From NCBI GenBank assembly GCA_036503065.1, contig DASXXM010000697.1, positions 1 to 21,788 of the forward strand: a DNA stretch of 21,788 nucleotides, in the 5' to 3' direction. Positions 16,402 through 21,788 of the stretch are shown piece after piece. Source of the DNA: DATEPR01 sp036503065 (GTDB lineage Bacteria > Actinomycetota > Actinomycetes > Mycobacteriales > Pseudonocardiaceae). Each line of letters starts with the position of its first letter. Position 1 is the stretch's first letter. Below the pieces are notes generated by a model. That model ran no database searches. It was not told the origin of the DNA and worked only from the letters and a program-made list of their open reading frames with translations. Position numbers and translations under genes: made by a program.

Positions 16402-17443
16402 CGATTCCCGAGAGCACTGCTCTCAAAAGAGAGCAGTGCTCACAAACGAGAACACCATGGAGAGCACTGCTCTCGAAAAAGAGAGCACCGCTCTCGCGCG
16501 GACCGCCGTCGTGATCGCCGCGTCGAATCGCGCCGCCGCGGGCGTCTACGCCGACCGGACCGGCCCGGTGATCGTGGCCTGGCTGCGCGAACGCGGTTTC
16601 GACGTGGCGGAGCCGATCGTGGTCCCGGATGGCGACCCGGTGGCCGCCGCCCTCGCCGACGCGGTGTCGGCAGGCGCGCGACTGGTGATCACCACCGGTG
16701 GCACCGGCATCAGCCCGACCGACCGCACCCCGGAAGCGACCAGATCGGTCCTGGACTACGAGGTGCCCGGCCTCGCCGACGCGATCCGCGCCGCCGGACT
16801 GCCTAACGTGCCCACCGCGGTGTTGTCCAGGGGCCTGGCCGGAGTGGCCGGCCGCACCCTGGTGGTGAACCTGCCCGGCTCGACCGGCGGTGTCCGGGAC
16901 GGTCTTCGCGTCCTGGCCGACCTGCTGGACCACGCCCTCGACCAACTGTCCGGCGGCGACCATCGCCCGGCCCACGACCATAGCCCGGCCCATGAGTCCG
17001 CGGGCGGGCCCGCGGCGCGGGTGTGCCGGGCCACCGTCACCGAGCAGTCGCTGTCGGTGGACGAGCACGCCGCCCTGGTCGACAACGCGGCCGCCGGTGC
17101 CGTGGTCACGTTCGCCGGCGTGGTGCGCGACCACGACCACGGCCGGGGTGTGCGCGAACTCGAGTACGTCGGCCACCCCAGCGCGGCCGACGTGGTCGCC
17201 GAGGTGGTCGCCGACCTGGCCCGCCGGCACGGCCCGTCCGGTGTGCGGGCCATCGCGGCCAGCCACCGGATCGGCACCCTGGCCATCGGGGACGTGGCGC
17301 TCGCCGTCGCGGTGGCCGCCGAACACCGCGCCGCGGCCTTCGCCGCCTGTTCGGATGTTGTGGACGAGGTGAAGCGTCGCCTGCCGGTGTGGAAGCGCCA
17401 GACGTTCACCGACGGGACCGACGAGTGGGTCAACTGCCCGTGA
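16394..17443 (+). CDS. MogA-MoaE fusion (molybdopterin adenylyltransferase + MPT synthase large subunit)
   Basis: The 349-residue protein joins two cofactor enzymes. Residues 37-185 are a MogA/MoaB-type domain (ARTAVVIAASNRAAAGVYAD, TTGGTGISPTDRTPEAT, NLPGSTGGVRDGL), which adenylylates molybdopterin. Residues 210-349 are MoaE (VTFAGVVRDHDHGRGVRELE, ASHRIGTLAIGD, EHRAAAFAACSDVVDEVKRR, LPVWKRQTF), the large subunit of molybdopterin synthase, with Lys327 and Lys334 in the catalytic region. A His/Pro/Ala linker (about 187-206) joins them. In M. tuberculosis mog and moaE2 are separate adjacent genes. The first 36 residues are not part of the MogA fold: they are encoded by a cluster of 15-bp palindromes giving ESTALEK/ESTALAR repeats. 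The start is therefore doubtful: ATG 16394 and ATG 16457 are both in frame and neither has a good ribosome site. MoaD and MoaA are encoded across rpfA on the other strand. Confidence 0.93.
   Translation: MNTDSREHCSQKRAVLTNENTMESTALEKESTALARTAVVIAASNRAAAGVYADRTGPVIVAWLRERGFDVAEPIVVPDGDPVAAALADAVSAGARLVITTGGTGISPTDRTPEATRSVLDYEVPGLADAIRAAGLPNVPTAVLSRGLAGVAGRTLVVNLPGSTGGVRDGLRVLADLLDHALDQLSGGDHRPAHDHSPAHESAGGPAARVCRATVTEQSLSVDEHAALVDNAAAGAVVTFAGVVRDHDHGRGVRELEYVGHPSAADVVAEVVADLARRHGPSGVRAIAASHRIGTLAIGDVALAVAVAAEHRAAAFAACSDVVDEVKRRLPVWKRQTFTDGTDEWVNCP
16410..16495 (+). repeat. Cluster of four 15-bp palindromes in the 5' end of the fusion gene
   Basis: GAGAGCACTGCTCTC occurs at 16410-16424 and 16460-16474. 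A reverse-oriented copy with one change, GAGAGCAGTGCTCAC, is at 16429-16443, and GAGAGCACCGCTCTC is at 16481-16495. Each of the three complete copies is a 6- or 7-bp arm palindrome. Spacers are AAAA between copies 1 and 2 and GAAAAA between copies 3 and 4. Copies 1 and 2 can also pair with each other over 14 of 15 positions. Copies 3 and 4 are 21 bp apart, so they encode the same seven-residue phase (ESTALEK, ESTALAR). No other copies are seen in this window. Confidence 0.92.
16958..16993 (+). repeat. Tandem 18-bp repeat encoding the MogA-MoaE linker
   Basis: Two adjacent 18-bp units (16958-16975 and 16976-16993) differ at two positions and encode DHRPAH and DHSPAH. They lie exactly in the linker between the two enzyme domains. 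An 18-bp unit keeps frame, so copy number could vary without breaking the protein. Confidence 0.85.
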
Positions 17444-17453
17444 GAGCCGAGGA

Positions 17454-17484
17454 CCCCACCGCGATCGGGGGAGGTGCGGTGGGG
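17454..17484. terminator. Terminator between the fusion gene and rpfA
   Basis: The arms ccccaccgc (17454-17462) and gcggtgggg (17476-17484) are perfectly complementary around a 13-nt loop, 11 bp after the stop of the plus-strand fusion gene and 40 bp beyond the stop of the convergent rpfA. It probably serves mainly the plus-strand operon. Confidence 0.75.
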
Positions 17485-17524
17485 CCCACGGTTCATCTCG
17501 ACGACTCGACGGTCGCCGGATGGC

Positions 17525-18178
17525 TCACTTCGTGACGAGACTCTGACCAGGGAAGATCAGGTTCGGGTTCGCCACGACGCCCTTGTTCTCGTTCCACAGG
17601 GTGTTCCAACCACCCTGCACGCCCTGCTTCGCGGCGATGCCGGACAGGGTGTCGCCCGCGACGACGGTGTAGTCGCCGTTCGGCGCGCTCTGCGGCGCGC
17701 TCGCGGTGGTGCTCTGCACCTGCTTCGGCGGCGTGGCCGCGGGCGCCTTCGGCACGGTCACCGTGCGGTGCTGGGCCGGTGCGGCGACTGCCGTGCCGCC
17801 GCCGGACGATCCGCCGTGCCAGCCGCACTGCGGCCACGCGTGGATGCCCTGGGTGGCCAGGACACGCTCGGCCACCGCGATCTGCTGCTCCCTCGACGCG
17901 TTCTGCGGCATGCCCTGCCCGCCGTTGGCGTGCCAGGTGCCCAGCGTGAACTGCAGGCCGCCGTAGAAGCCGTTGCCGGTGTTGATGGCCCAGTTGCCGC
18001 CGCTCTCGCACTTGGCGATCGCGTCCCAGTTCACGCTCGACGCGTTGGCCGGCGTGGCCGCGATCCCCAGCGGCACGCTGATCACCACGCCCGCGAGGGC
18101 GACCTTGGCCGCGCCACGGAGGACGCGGGACTGCTTGCGGTGCTTGCCTCGGATGGAAGCCCCTTGGTTGGAAGACAT
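17525..18178 (-). CDS. rpfA: Resuscitation-promoting factor with LysM domain
   Basis: The 217-residue secreted protein has a signal peptide (basic start, hydrophobic AAKVALAGVVISVPLGIA, likely cleavage after ATPANA, residue 46). The Rpf transglycosylase domain follows (48-122): VNWDAIAKCESGGNWAINTG with catalytic Glu58, GFYGGLQFTLGTWHANGG, and the Cys57-Cys118 pair. After a Pro/Ala/Thr linker a LysM domain (170-216) reads DYTVVAGDTLSGIAAKQ and ends NPNLIFPGQSLVTK; it binds peptidoglycan. Such proteins cleave cell-wall glycan and help spores or dormant cells to resume growth. It lies within the cofactor cluster, as rpfA does in M. tuberculosis. The leader is long and structured, and a CRP-like site lies further upstream, matching the regulation known for Streptomyces rpfA. 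Confidence 0.95.
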   Translation of the reverse strand: MSSNQGASIRGKHRKQSRVLRGAAKVALAGVVISVPLGIAATPANASSVNWDAIAKCESGGNWAINTGNGFYGGLQFTLGTWHANGGQGMPQNASREQQIAVAERVLATQGIHAWPQCGWHGGSSGGGTAVAAPAQHRTVTVPKAPAATPPKQVQSTTASAPQSAPNGDYTVVAGDTLSGIAAKQGVQGGWNTLWNENKGVVANPNLIFPGQSLVTK

Positions 18179-18182
18179 GAGC

Positions 18183-18325
18183 CCTCTCGCCCACCGCGCC
18201 TGCTGATGGAGCGCACGCTGACGGCTTCGTCGCGAGACGATCCGTCTTCGTCCCTGTCCGGCGGTTGACTCTCGCTCGGGGTTTGGTCCCAGACACCCGT
18301 CGGACAGGGTTCGGCGCTCGGTTGC
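18183..18325 (-). promoter_or_regulatory. Structured rpfA leader, candidate ydaO-type c-di-AMP riboswitch
   Basis: On the minus strand the leader contains CCCTGTCCG (18309-18301) pairing perfectly with CGGACAGGG (18260-18252). Next comes a hairpin of GACGG/CCGTC closed over TCGTC/GACGA (18246-18220). The segment GAAGCCGTCAGC and then CAGGCG, just before GCGAGAGGG and the ATG, resemble the 3' signature of ydaO/yuaA riboswitches (CCGACAGC, CGCAGGC). Actinobacterial rpf genes commonly carry this c-di-AMP switch. The GGGGAACC-type core motifs are not clearly matched (I see GGGACC), so the assignment is tentative. The structure itself is firm. Confidence 0.5.
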
Positions 18326-18415
18326 CTGGGTCGTGCGGTCGTGCCGCGACTGGTCGGGTCCAGCCGCGACTAGCGACCGTACGTAAGCGAATCCGAGATC
18401 GGAAATTAATCAAGC

Positions 18416-18431
18416 TGTGACGGTAGTCACC
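18416..18431. promoter_or_regulatory. CRP-like site upstream of rpfA
   Basis: TGTGA-N6-TCACC matches 9 of 10 fixed positions of the cAMP receptor protein consensus TGTGA-N6-TCACA. It lies about 240 bp upstream of the rpfA ATG and about 110 bp before the structured leader. CRP activation of rpfA is known in Streptomyces coelicolor and in M. tuberculosis. The rest of 18432-18610 contains a GGTCAGTGACC palindrome (18472-18482) and no gene. Confidence 0.55.
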
Positions 18432-18610
18432 TTGACGCCAGGCAACGAAGATGCAGTTTGTTGTTTCAACTGGTCAGTGACCGTTACGCTTCCGAAACCA
18501 ACCCTCGCGTCGATCACTGAACGTGAGCACTTTTTGAGGCGTGGCTCACCCGTTTGCCAGGGCCGAAACACGGTCCGACGCGAAACGAGATGTCCTGTTC
18601 GGGTGGATTG

Positions 18611-18880
18611 TCAGCCACCCGCAAAGGGCGGCAGGACGTCCAACTCGGCGCCGTCGGGCACCACGGCGGCATGGTCGTGCACCGCGACCCCGTCCAACAG
18701 CACACTGCACGACGGCAGCACGCGCGCCAGCTCCGCGCCACGCCGTCGCAACACCACGGCCAGCGCGTCCGCGACCGACGAGGCCGACGCCAGCTCGACG
18801 TGTTCCTCGGCCACGCCCGCGGCGGCCCTGGCCCCGGCGAAATAGCGGATCAGCACCGTGCTGGTGCGTGTGGTGGTCAC
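18611..18880 (-). CDS. moaD: Molybdopterin synthase small subunit MoaD
   Basis: The 89-residue ubiquitin-fold protein starts MTTTRTSTVLIRYFAGARAA and ends ELDVLPPFAGG. The terminal Gly-Gly, which is thiocarboxylated and inserted in MoaE to deliver sulfur to the pterin, is present. Length is normal for the family. The GTG start is at 18880-18878. It lies 64 bp after moaA on the same strand, so the two are likely one transcript. Its partner MoaE is the C-terminal half of the fusion protein encoded on the other strand beyond rpfA. Confidence 0.92.
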   Translation of the reverse strand: MTTTRTSTVLIRYFAGARAAAGVAEEHVELASASSVADALAVVLRRRGAELARVLPSCSVLLDGVAVHDHAAVVPDGAELDVLPPFAGG

Positions 18881-18944
18881 CGGCAGATCATCCTCACCGC
18901 TGGGTCGCTCGCTGTAGGGCCGTTCGTTGCTCGGTGCGCCGGAC

Positions 18945-20012
18945 TCATCCGCCGATCGCGCTCATCGGCCGGATCGGCTGGGCGAACCCCGCCTCGTTGA
19001 TCCGGTGGCCGGCCAGCTTGGCCCACATCCCGGCCCGCCACAGCTCGGCGAGCTCGGTGTCGTCCGCGCCGGCGCGCAGGGGGCCGCGCAGGTCGGTCTC
19101 GGTCTGGCTGAACAGGCAGTTGCGCAGCTGGCCGTCCGCGGTCAGCCGGGCCCGGTCGCAGTCCTCGCAGAACGGCCGGGTGACCGAGCCGATCACGCCC
19201 ACCTCGGCCGGCCCGCCGTCCACCAGCCAGCGTTCCGCCGGCGCCGAGCCGCGCGGCGTCGCACTGGGCGTGAGCGTGAAACCCTTGCGCAGCATGGCAA
19301 GGATCTCGTCCGCGGTGACCAGGTCGGCGCGGTTCCAGCCGTGCTGCGGGTCGAGCGGCATCTGCTCGATGAACCGCAGGTGGTAGCCGTGCTCGACGCA
19401 GTAGCGCAGCAGGTCGACGGCCTCGTCGTCGTTGATCCCGCGCAGCAGCACCGAGTTGACCTTCACCGGACGCAGCCCGGCGTCGCGCGCCGCGGCCAGC
19501 CCGGCCAGCACGTTGGCCAGCCGGTCGCGCCGGGTGATGGTCGTGAACACGTCCGGCCGCAGCGTGTCCAGTGAGACGTTCACCCGGTCCAGCCCGGCGC
19601 CGGCGAGTGCTTCGGCACGCTGGGCGAGGCCAATCCCGTTGGTGGTCATGGACATCCGGGGCCGAGGGGCCATTGTGGACACTTGGCGGAGCACCTCGAC
19701 CAGGCCGCGCCGCAGCAGCGGCTCGCCGCCGGTGAACCGAACGTTGGTGATGCCGAGGCTCGTGACGGCGATCCGGATCAGCCGGACCAGTTCCGCGTCG
19801 GTCAGCAGTTCCCGGCCGGGCAGCCAGTCCAGTCCGTCGGCCGGCATACAGTAAGTACAGCGCAGGTTGCACTTGTCCGTCAGCGAGACCCGCAGGTCGG
19901 TCGCGACCCGGCCGAACCGGTCGATCAACAGTGGTGACTCGGGCCGCGGCCAGCCGTTCTCGTCCCGGCCGACACCGGGAACCGCGGGCATGCCGAGCTC
20001 AACTGCCGTCAC
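18945..20012 (-). CDS. moaA: GTP 3',8-cyclase MoaA (radical SAM)
   Basis: The 355-residue enzyme carries two iron-sulfur clusters and turns GTP into 3',8-cyclo-7,8-dihydro-GTP, the substrate of MoaC. The N-terminal radical SAM cluster motif is DKCNLRCTYCMP with Cys48, Cys52 and Cys55. The GGEPLLR block follows. The C-terminal cluster motif is FCEDCDRARLTADGQLRNC with Cys282, Cys285 and Cys299. The required C-terminal Gly-Gly is present (SAIGG). The open frame runs upstream to 20171, but homology starts near residue 20. GTG 20012 gives a normal length, and ATG 19991 is the alternative; neither has a strong ribosome site. Confidence 0.95.
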   Translation of the reverse strand: MTAVELGMPAVPGVGRDENGWPRPESPLLIDRFGRVATDLRVSLTDKCNLRCTYCMPADGLDWLPGRELLTDAELVRLIRIAVTSLGITNVRFTGGEPLLRRGLVEVLRQVSTMAPRPRMSMTTNGIGLAQRAEALAGAGLDRVNVSLDTLRPDVFTTITRRDRLANVLAGLAAARDAGLRPVKVNSVLLRGINDDEAVDLLRYCVEHGYHLRFIEQMPLDPQHGWNRADLVTADEILAMLRKGFTLTPSATPRGSAPAERWLVDGGPAEVGVIGSVTRPFCEDCDRARLTADGQLRNCLFSQTETDLRGPLRAGADDTELAELWRAGMWAKLAGHRINEAGFAQPIRPMSAIGG

Positions 20013-20118
20013 CTGATCGAGGGTAGTCGTGCCGCGAGCCGCAGCCACCCGACCGGTCGCGGCAAAAGAACCGCACGTCAAACGGGTTCCGCAGGCGCGT
20101 AGCCAAGATCCGCTACGG

Positions 20119-20147
20119 GCCGTATTTGCGGAGTTCGCCATCGTCAA
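20119..20147 (-). promoter_or_regulatory. Candidate moaA promoter
   Basis: On the minus strand TTGACG (20147-20142) is followed after 17 bp by TACGGC (20124-20119). The -35 is good and the -10 is weak. It lies about 107 bp upstream of the moaA GTG in the intergenic region shared with the divergent MarR gene. Confidence 0.3.
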
Positions 20148-20218
20148 TATTCTGTGCGCGCATGGCACCACGACAGGTGGCTATCATGTCTCCATGAGGA
20201 AGCGAACCAGCCATTAAG

Positions 20219-20254
20219 TCTCTTAGTTGATAAGATGATGGTATGACTAAGAGA
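20219..20254. promoter_or_regulatory. Palindromic operator candidate before the MarR gene
   Basis: The 9-bp arms TCTCTTAGT (20219-20227) and ACTAAGAGA (20246-20254) are perfect inverted repeats separated by 18 bp of AT-rich sequence that includes TAAGAT, a possible -10. The second arm ends 10 bp before the MarR ATG. MarR proteins commonly bind such palindromes and repress their own gene. Confidence 0.6.
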
Positions 20255-20264
20255 GTAGGCGGCC

Positions 20265-20771
20265 ATGGCCAGCGCTGAGTCCGGCCCGACGGCGGAAACG
20301 CCCAAGGATGTGTTGATCGAACGGTTCGCCACGCTGGGCCGCCAGCTGAGCCAGGCCACCGTGTTGTTCCACGCCCAGATCGCTGAGCACGTCGGGCTCT
20401 CCGCGACCGACCACAAGTGCCTCGACCTGGCCGTGCAGGCCGAACGGCCCCTCACCGCGGGCCAGATCGCCGAGGAGTCCGGCCTGTCGACCGGCGCGGT
20501 CACCGGCGTGATCGACCGGCTGGAACGGGCCGGCTTCGTCCGGCGGGTGCGCGATCCGCACGACCGGCGCAAGGTGCTCGTCGAGGTGTCCAAGGGCAGC
20601 CTCACCCGCTACGGCGACGCCTACGACGGCCTCTGGTCCGCGCTGGACCGCACGATCGCCGACTACACCGAGGCCGAACTGGTGGCCATCGAGCGGTGGG
20701 TCGCCAGCATGGTCGCGACCCTGCGTGCCGAGGCGGACCGCCTCGCGGCGAGCCGCGGCGCCGCGGGTTGA
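20265..20771 (+). CDS. MarR-family transcriptional regulator
   Basis: The 168-residue protein has a MarR winged helix-turn-helix: LSATDHKCLDLAVQAERPLT, then AGQIAEESGLSTGAVTGVIDRLERAGFV (recognition region) and wing VRRVRDPHDRRKVLVEVS. Helices before and after should form the dimer interface. It is cytoplasmic, and the ligand is not predictable. ATG 20265 is chosen; the ribosome site (GTAGGCGG) is weak. The gene is divergent from moaA and lies 113 bp before the HTH-TOBE regulator, which has its own likely promoter. A perfect palindrome overlaps the upstream region, suggesting autoregulation. Whether it also controls moaA is unknown. Confidence 0.88.
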   Translation: MASAESGPTAETPKDVLIERFATLGRQLSQATVLFHAQIAEHVGLSATDHKCLDLAVQAERPLTAGQIAEESGLSTGAVTGVIDRLERAGFVRRVRDPHDRRKVLVEVSKGSLTRYGDAYDGLWSALDRTIADYTEAELVAIERWVASMVATLRAEADRLAASRGAAG

Positions 20772-20847
20772 CCGTCGGTCATCGGCCGGTTCCGTCCCGT
20801 TCGTACGATGATCAGGCCACAATCCACTCACGGCGCCGGGTGCGCCG

Positions 20848-20877
20848 ATGACACTGCCGCGCCCGCGGAGCTATCGT
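20848..20877 (+). promoter_or_regulatory. Promoter candidate for the HTH-TOBE gene and modA, leaderless
   Basis: ATGACA (20848-20853, 5 of 6 to TTGACA) and TATCGT (20872-20877) are 18 bp apart. The GTG start at 20885 is 7 nt beyond the -10, where transcription would begin, and no ribosome site intervenes. This is the usual layout of a leaderless actinobacterial gene. Confidence 0.5.
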
Positions 20878-20884
20878 CCTCGCC

Positions 20885-21289
20885 GTGCCGCAATTTCGCT
20901 TCTCGGAGGCCGCCCGCCTGCTCGGGGTCAGTGACGACACCGTCCGACGCTGGGTGGATGCCGGGCTGTTGCCGGCCGGTGTCGACGCCGCGGGCCGCAA
21001 GGCCGTCGACGGCGCCGACCTGGCCAAGTTCGCCAAGGCGCAGGCCGTGGAGATCGCCGATCCGTCCGATGTGGGCCGCTCGGCGCGCAACCAGTTCGTC
21101 GGGCTGGTCACCGAGGTGATCGCGGACAAGGTCATGGCCCAGGTGGAACTGCAGTGCGGCCCACACCGGGTGGTCTCGCTGATGAGCGCGGAGGCCGTCC
21201 GGGAACTCGGCCTCGCACCGGGCGTGTTGGCCATCGCCGTCGTCAAGTCCACCCATGTCGTGGTGGAGATCCCAGGAGGACGCTCGTGA
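20885..21289 (+). CDS. HTH-TOBE regulator, probable molybdate sensor
   Basis: The 134-residue protein begins with a MerR-type helix-turn-helix (RFSEAARLLGVSDDTVRRWV, residues 5-24, followed by DAGLLPAG). The second half (about 65-133) is a single TOBE/Mop domain: SARNQFVGLVTEVIADKVMA, then QVELQCGPHRVVSLMSAEAV and VLAIAVVKSTHVVVEIPG. TOBE domains bind molybdate or tungstate, usually as oligomers. The likely role is control of the downstream uptake genes in response to molybdate, analogous to ModE but much shorter; this is inference. Its stop overlaps the GTG of modA (GTGA), so the sensor and the transporter gene are translationally coupled. Confidence 0.88.
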   Translation: MPQFRFSEAARLLGVSDDTVRRWVDAGLLPAGVDAAGRKAVDGADLAKFAKAQAVEIADPSDVGRSARNQFVGLVTEVIADKVMAQVELQCGPHRVVSLMSAEAVRELGLAPGVLAIAVVKSTHVVVEIPGGRS

Positions 21290-21788
21290 GGAAACTGGTC
21301 GTCGGTCTGGCCGCGAGCGCGTTGCTGCTCGCCGGCTGCGGCGGAAGCAGCGGTGCCGGTGGCACCACGGCCGCGCCGCCCACCACCGCGTCGATCACCG
21401 CCAGCGGCAAGGTGCAGATCCTCTACGCCGGTTCGCTGGCCAACATGATGGAACACGACGTCGGCCCGGCCTTCGCGACCGCGACCGGCGCCCAGTACGA
21501 GGGCACCGGCGCCGGCTCGACCCAGCTCGTCACCGAGATCAAGGGCAAGGTCAAGCAGGCCGACGTGTTCATCAGCGCCAGCACCGACGCGAACAAGGGC
21601 CTGATGGGCGCGGCCAACGGCGGCTGGGAGGACTGGTACGCCACGTTCGGCACCGCGCCGCTGCTGATCGGCTACAACCCGAACAGCAAGTTCGTCGCCG
21701 ACCTCAAGAGCAAGCCGTGGCAGCAGGTGATCACCGAGAGCGGCTTCAGGATGGGCAGCACCGACCCGAAGCTCGACCCGAAGGGCAA
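21286..21788 (+). CDS. modA: Molybdate/tungstate ABC transporter binding lipoprotein, 3' end missing
   Basis: The first 167 codons are present; the gene runs off the window. The signal sequence RKLVVGLAASALLLAGCG has a lipobox LLAGC with Cys18, then a Gly/Ser/Thr linker. The mature part reads VQILYAGSLANMMEHDVGPA, EGTGAGSTQLVTEIKG, ADVFISASTDANKGLMG and GSTDPKLDPKG. The AGSL and GAGST serine motifs and the TDPKLDPKG end fit ModA/WtpA-type oxyanion-binding proteins. It should capture molybdate or tungstate outside the membrane. An AGGAGGA site lies just before the GTG at 21286, which overlaps the preceding stop. Permease and ATPase genes are expected beyond the window. WtpA-like affinity (tungstate) is as likely as ModA. 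Confidence 0.88.
   Translation, partial: MRKLVVGLAASALLLAGCGGSSGAGGTTAAPPTTASITASGKVQILYAGSLANMMEHDVGPAFATATGAQYEGTGAGSTQLVTEIKGKVKQADVFISASTDANKGLMGAANGGWEDWYATFGTAPLLIGYNPNSKFVADLKSKPWQQVITESGFRMGSTDPKLDPKG

Noticed and set aside
16410..16495. Reading the repeat cluster as a CRISPR array
   Set aside because: Units are 15 bp with 4-35 bp spacers, they are palindromic and translated in frame, and no cas gene is present.
18523..18549. Possible terminator after moaD (gtgagc / gctcac)
   Set aside because: Only a 6-bp stem with a 15-nt loop and more than 60 bp beyond the stop.

Overview
The window is high-GC DNA with GTG starts, tight overlaps and strong G/C bias at codon third positions. It comes from a filamentous or mycolate-related actinomycete, most likely of the order Pseudonocardiales (order inferred from protein style, not proven). 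Its two outer parts match, in gene order and strand, the Mycobacterium tuberculosis neighbourhood Rv0861c-Rv0869c as I remember it: XPB helicase, helicase-associated/WYL protein, a small Rv0863-like protein, moaC, mog, moaE, rpfA, moaD, moaA.

Layout. (1) 1-128: 5' end of the XPB-type helicase gene, minus strand. (2) About 129-11850: a block lying between XPB and its usual neighbour. It holds a decayed TnpB (IS200/IS605-type) fossil at 276-650; a four-gene ABC importer operon (lipoprotein, two different permeases, ATPase) on the minus strand; a SAM-dependent methyltransferase; a gene-poor stretch of about 1 kb; a complete plus-strand conservon (NIT-domain histidine kinase, roadblock protein, DUF742 protein, Ras-like GTPase: cvnA-D); and a minus-strand Uma2-family gene that overlaps the helicase-associated gene by 4 bp. 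(3) 11851-14424: the helicase-associated/WYL gene and the divergent small Rv0863-like gene. (4) 14493-17443: NAD-type malic enzyme with an N-terminal ACT-like domain, moaC, and a MogA-MoaE fusion gene. (5) 17525-20012, minus strand: rpfA with a long structured leader and a CRP-like site, then moaD and moaA. (6) 20265-21788: a MarR regulator with a palindromic upstream site, a small HTH-TOBE (molybdate-sensing type) regulator, and the start of a ModA/WtpA-like binding lipoprotein translationally coupled to it.

How the genes work together. MoaA and MoaC make cyclic pyranopterin monophosphate from GTP, MoaD and MoaE form molybdopterin synthase, MogA adenylylates molybdopterin, and the last two genes point to molybdate or tungstate sensing and uptake. 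Regions 4-6 are therefore a molybdenum cofactor island with rpfA embedded in it, as in mycobacteria. The conservon and ABC importer are separate modules.

Most unusual sequence features: a cluster of four 15-bp palindromes (GAGAGCACTGCTCTC type) inside the first codons of the mogA-moaE fusion; a TnpB gene collapsed to its two ends; a 15-bp perfect hairpin between the binding-protein and permease genes; a convergent terminator overlapping the uma2 stop; and candidate leaderless promoters for moaC and the HTH-TOBE gene.
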